Source of the DNA: Cordylochernes scorpioides
Taxonomy: Eukaryota > Arthropoda > Arachnida > Pseudoscorpiones > Chernetidae
Length of the DNA: 64,000 nt
Direction of reading: 5' to 3'
Assembly: GCA_030710605.1 (NCBI GenBank)
Contig: CP092880.1
Span: 17,647,649 to 17,711,648, forward strand
Shown here: positions 63,845-64,000 of the stretch, one piece after another
Numbering within the stretch: the first letter of the stretch is position 1
Layout of the letters: each line of letters starts with the position of its first letter
Made by a program: the position numbers and the translations under genes
Notes under the pieces: model-generated
The model's input: the letters and a program-made list of their open reading frames with translations, nothing else
The model's database searches: none
Told to the model about the DNA's origin: nothing

Positions 63845-64000
63845 TTTTAATATATCTGTAAGACCAAATCCTAATAAATAAATAGTGGGTGATGTTTCTG
63901 TAACAGCGTTTTTACCATCTTCAGACAAAAGTACTGAATGAGAAATTATACCACAGCATGTTTTAAAATTAAAACAACAACTTTTGTCAGAAGATGGTAA
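63845..64000. mobile_element. Family B hammerhead repeat, fold-back, cut by the window edge
   Basis: 63890-63924 (minus) has the CTGAAGATGG stem half and AGAAACATC, a decayed core. CTTTTGTCAGAAGATGGTAA at 63981-64000 begins the opposed arm. Internal phrase CAGACAAAAGTACTGAATG is also at 41262-41280. Confidence 0.65.

Overview
This 64 kb window looks like AT-rich, repeat-dominated nuclear DNA from an invertebrate animal, probably an arthropod; the species cannot be named from the sequence. Evidence: eukaryotic tRNA-Pro genes lacking an encoded CCA, Ty3-type LTR retrotransposons with tRNA-type primer sites, Penelope-like elements (PLEs) with GIY-YIG endonuclease, hammerhead-ribozyme motifs of the kind found in PLE terminal repeats, Tc1/mariner transposases, Helitrons and several minisatellites. 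There are no operons or ribosome binding sites, and no convincing intact single-copy host protein gene. The best functional host genes are two tRNA-Pro genes on the minus strand (17906-17977 and 20067-20138). || Layout. 0-11.8 kb: a MITE with about 96-bp inverted repeats (1-309), a TRIM-like element (2765-3426), Tigger-like MITEs, a decayed PLE-like reverse transcriptase (about 4640-5807), a GC-rich LINE fragment (about 7955-9440) and a near-perfect palindrome carrying two opposed hammerhead motifs (9617-9968). 11.8-17.4 kb: a minus-strand Helitron (11804-17421) that carries a Rep/helicase N-terminal fragment and about 4.9 kb of a 22-bp minisatellite, inserted in the terminal repeat of a MITE. 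17.4-21.6 kb: tRNA genes, more MITEs, hammerhead repeats and LINE remnants. 21.6-36.5 kb: three diverged tandem copies of a roughly 6-kb block. Each has a 22-bp GGAGG-rich minisatellite beside a minus-strand 126-codon ORF (starting MGNC) of unknown function; the first two also carry Tc1 fossils and a zinc-knuckle LINE ORF1. A mariner interrupts copy 1. 36.8-40.8 kb: a second large minus-strand Helitron (36771-40779) filled by a 72-bp minisatellite, into which an LTR retrotransposon inserted (37710-40305, 5-bp TSD TATCA). 41-49.7 kb: PLE hammerhead repeats, LINE and mariner fragments, a short Helitron, a 5' portion of a second Ty3 element (44956-47290) and a Tc1/mariner-like transposase. 49.7-54.9 kb: 60-bp and 18-bp minisatellites with a third Helitron family inserted precisely between A and T. 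55-64 kb: tandem repeats disrupted by a nearly complete Ty3 element (56685-61272, TSD ATAAC, almost identical LTRs), then a fold-back PLE (61565-63735) with RT and GIY-YIG domains. || How it works together: the genes here are parasites of one another. The nested order can be read from target-site duplications and rejoined empty sites. Self-cleaving ribozyme motifs belong to at least five sequence groups and tend to occur in inverted pairs, and two of the Helitrons act as carriers of expanded minisatellites.
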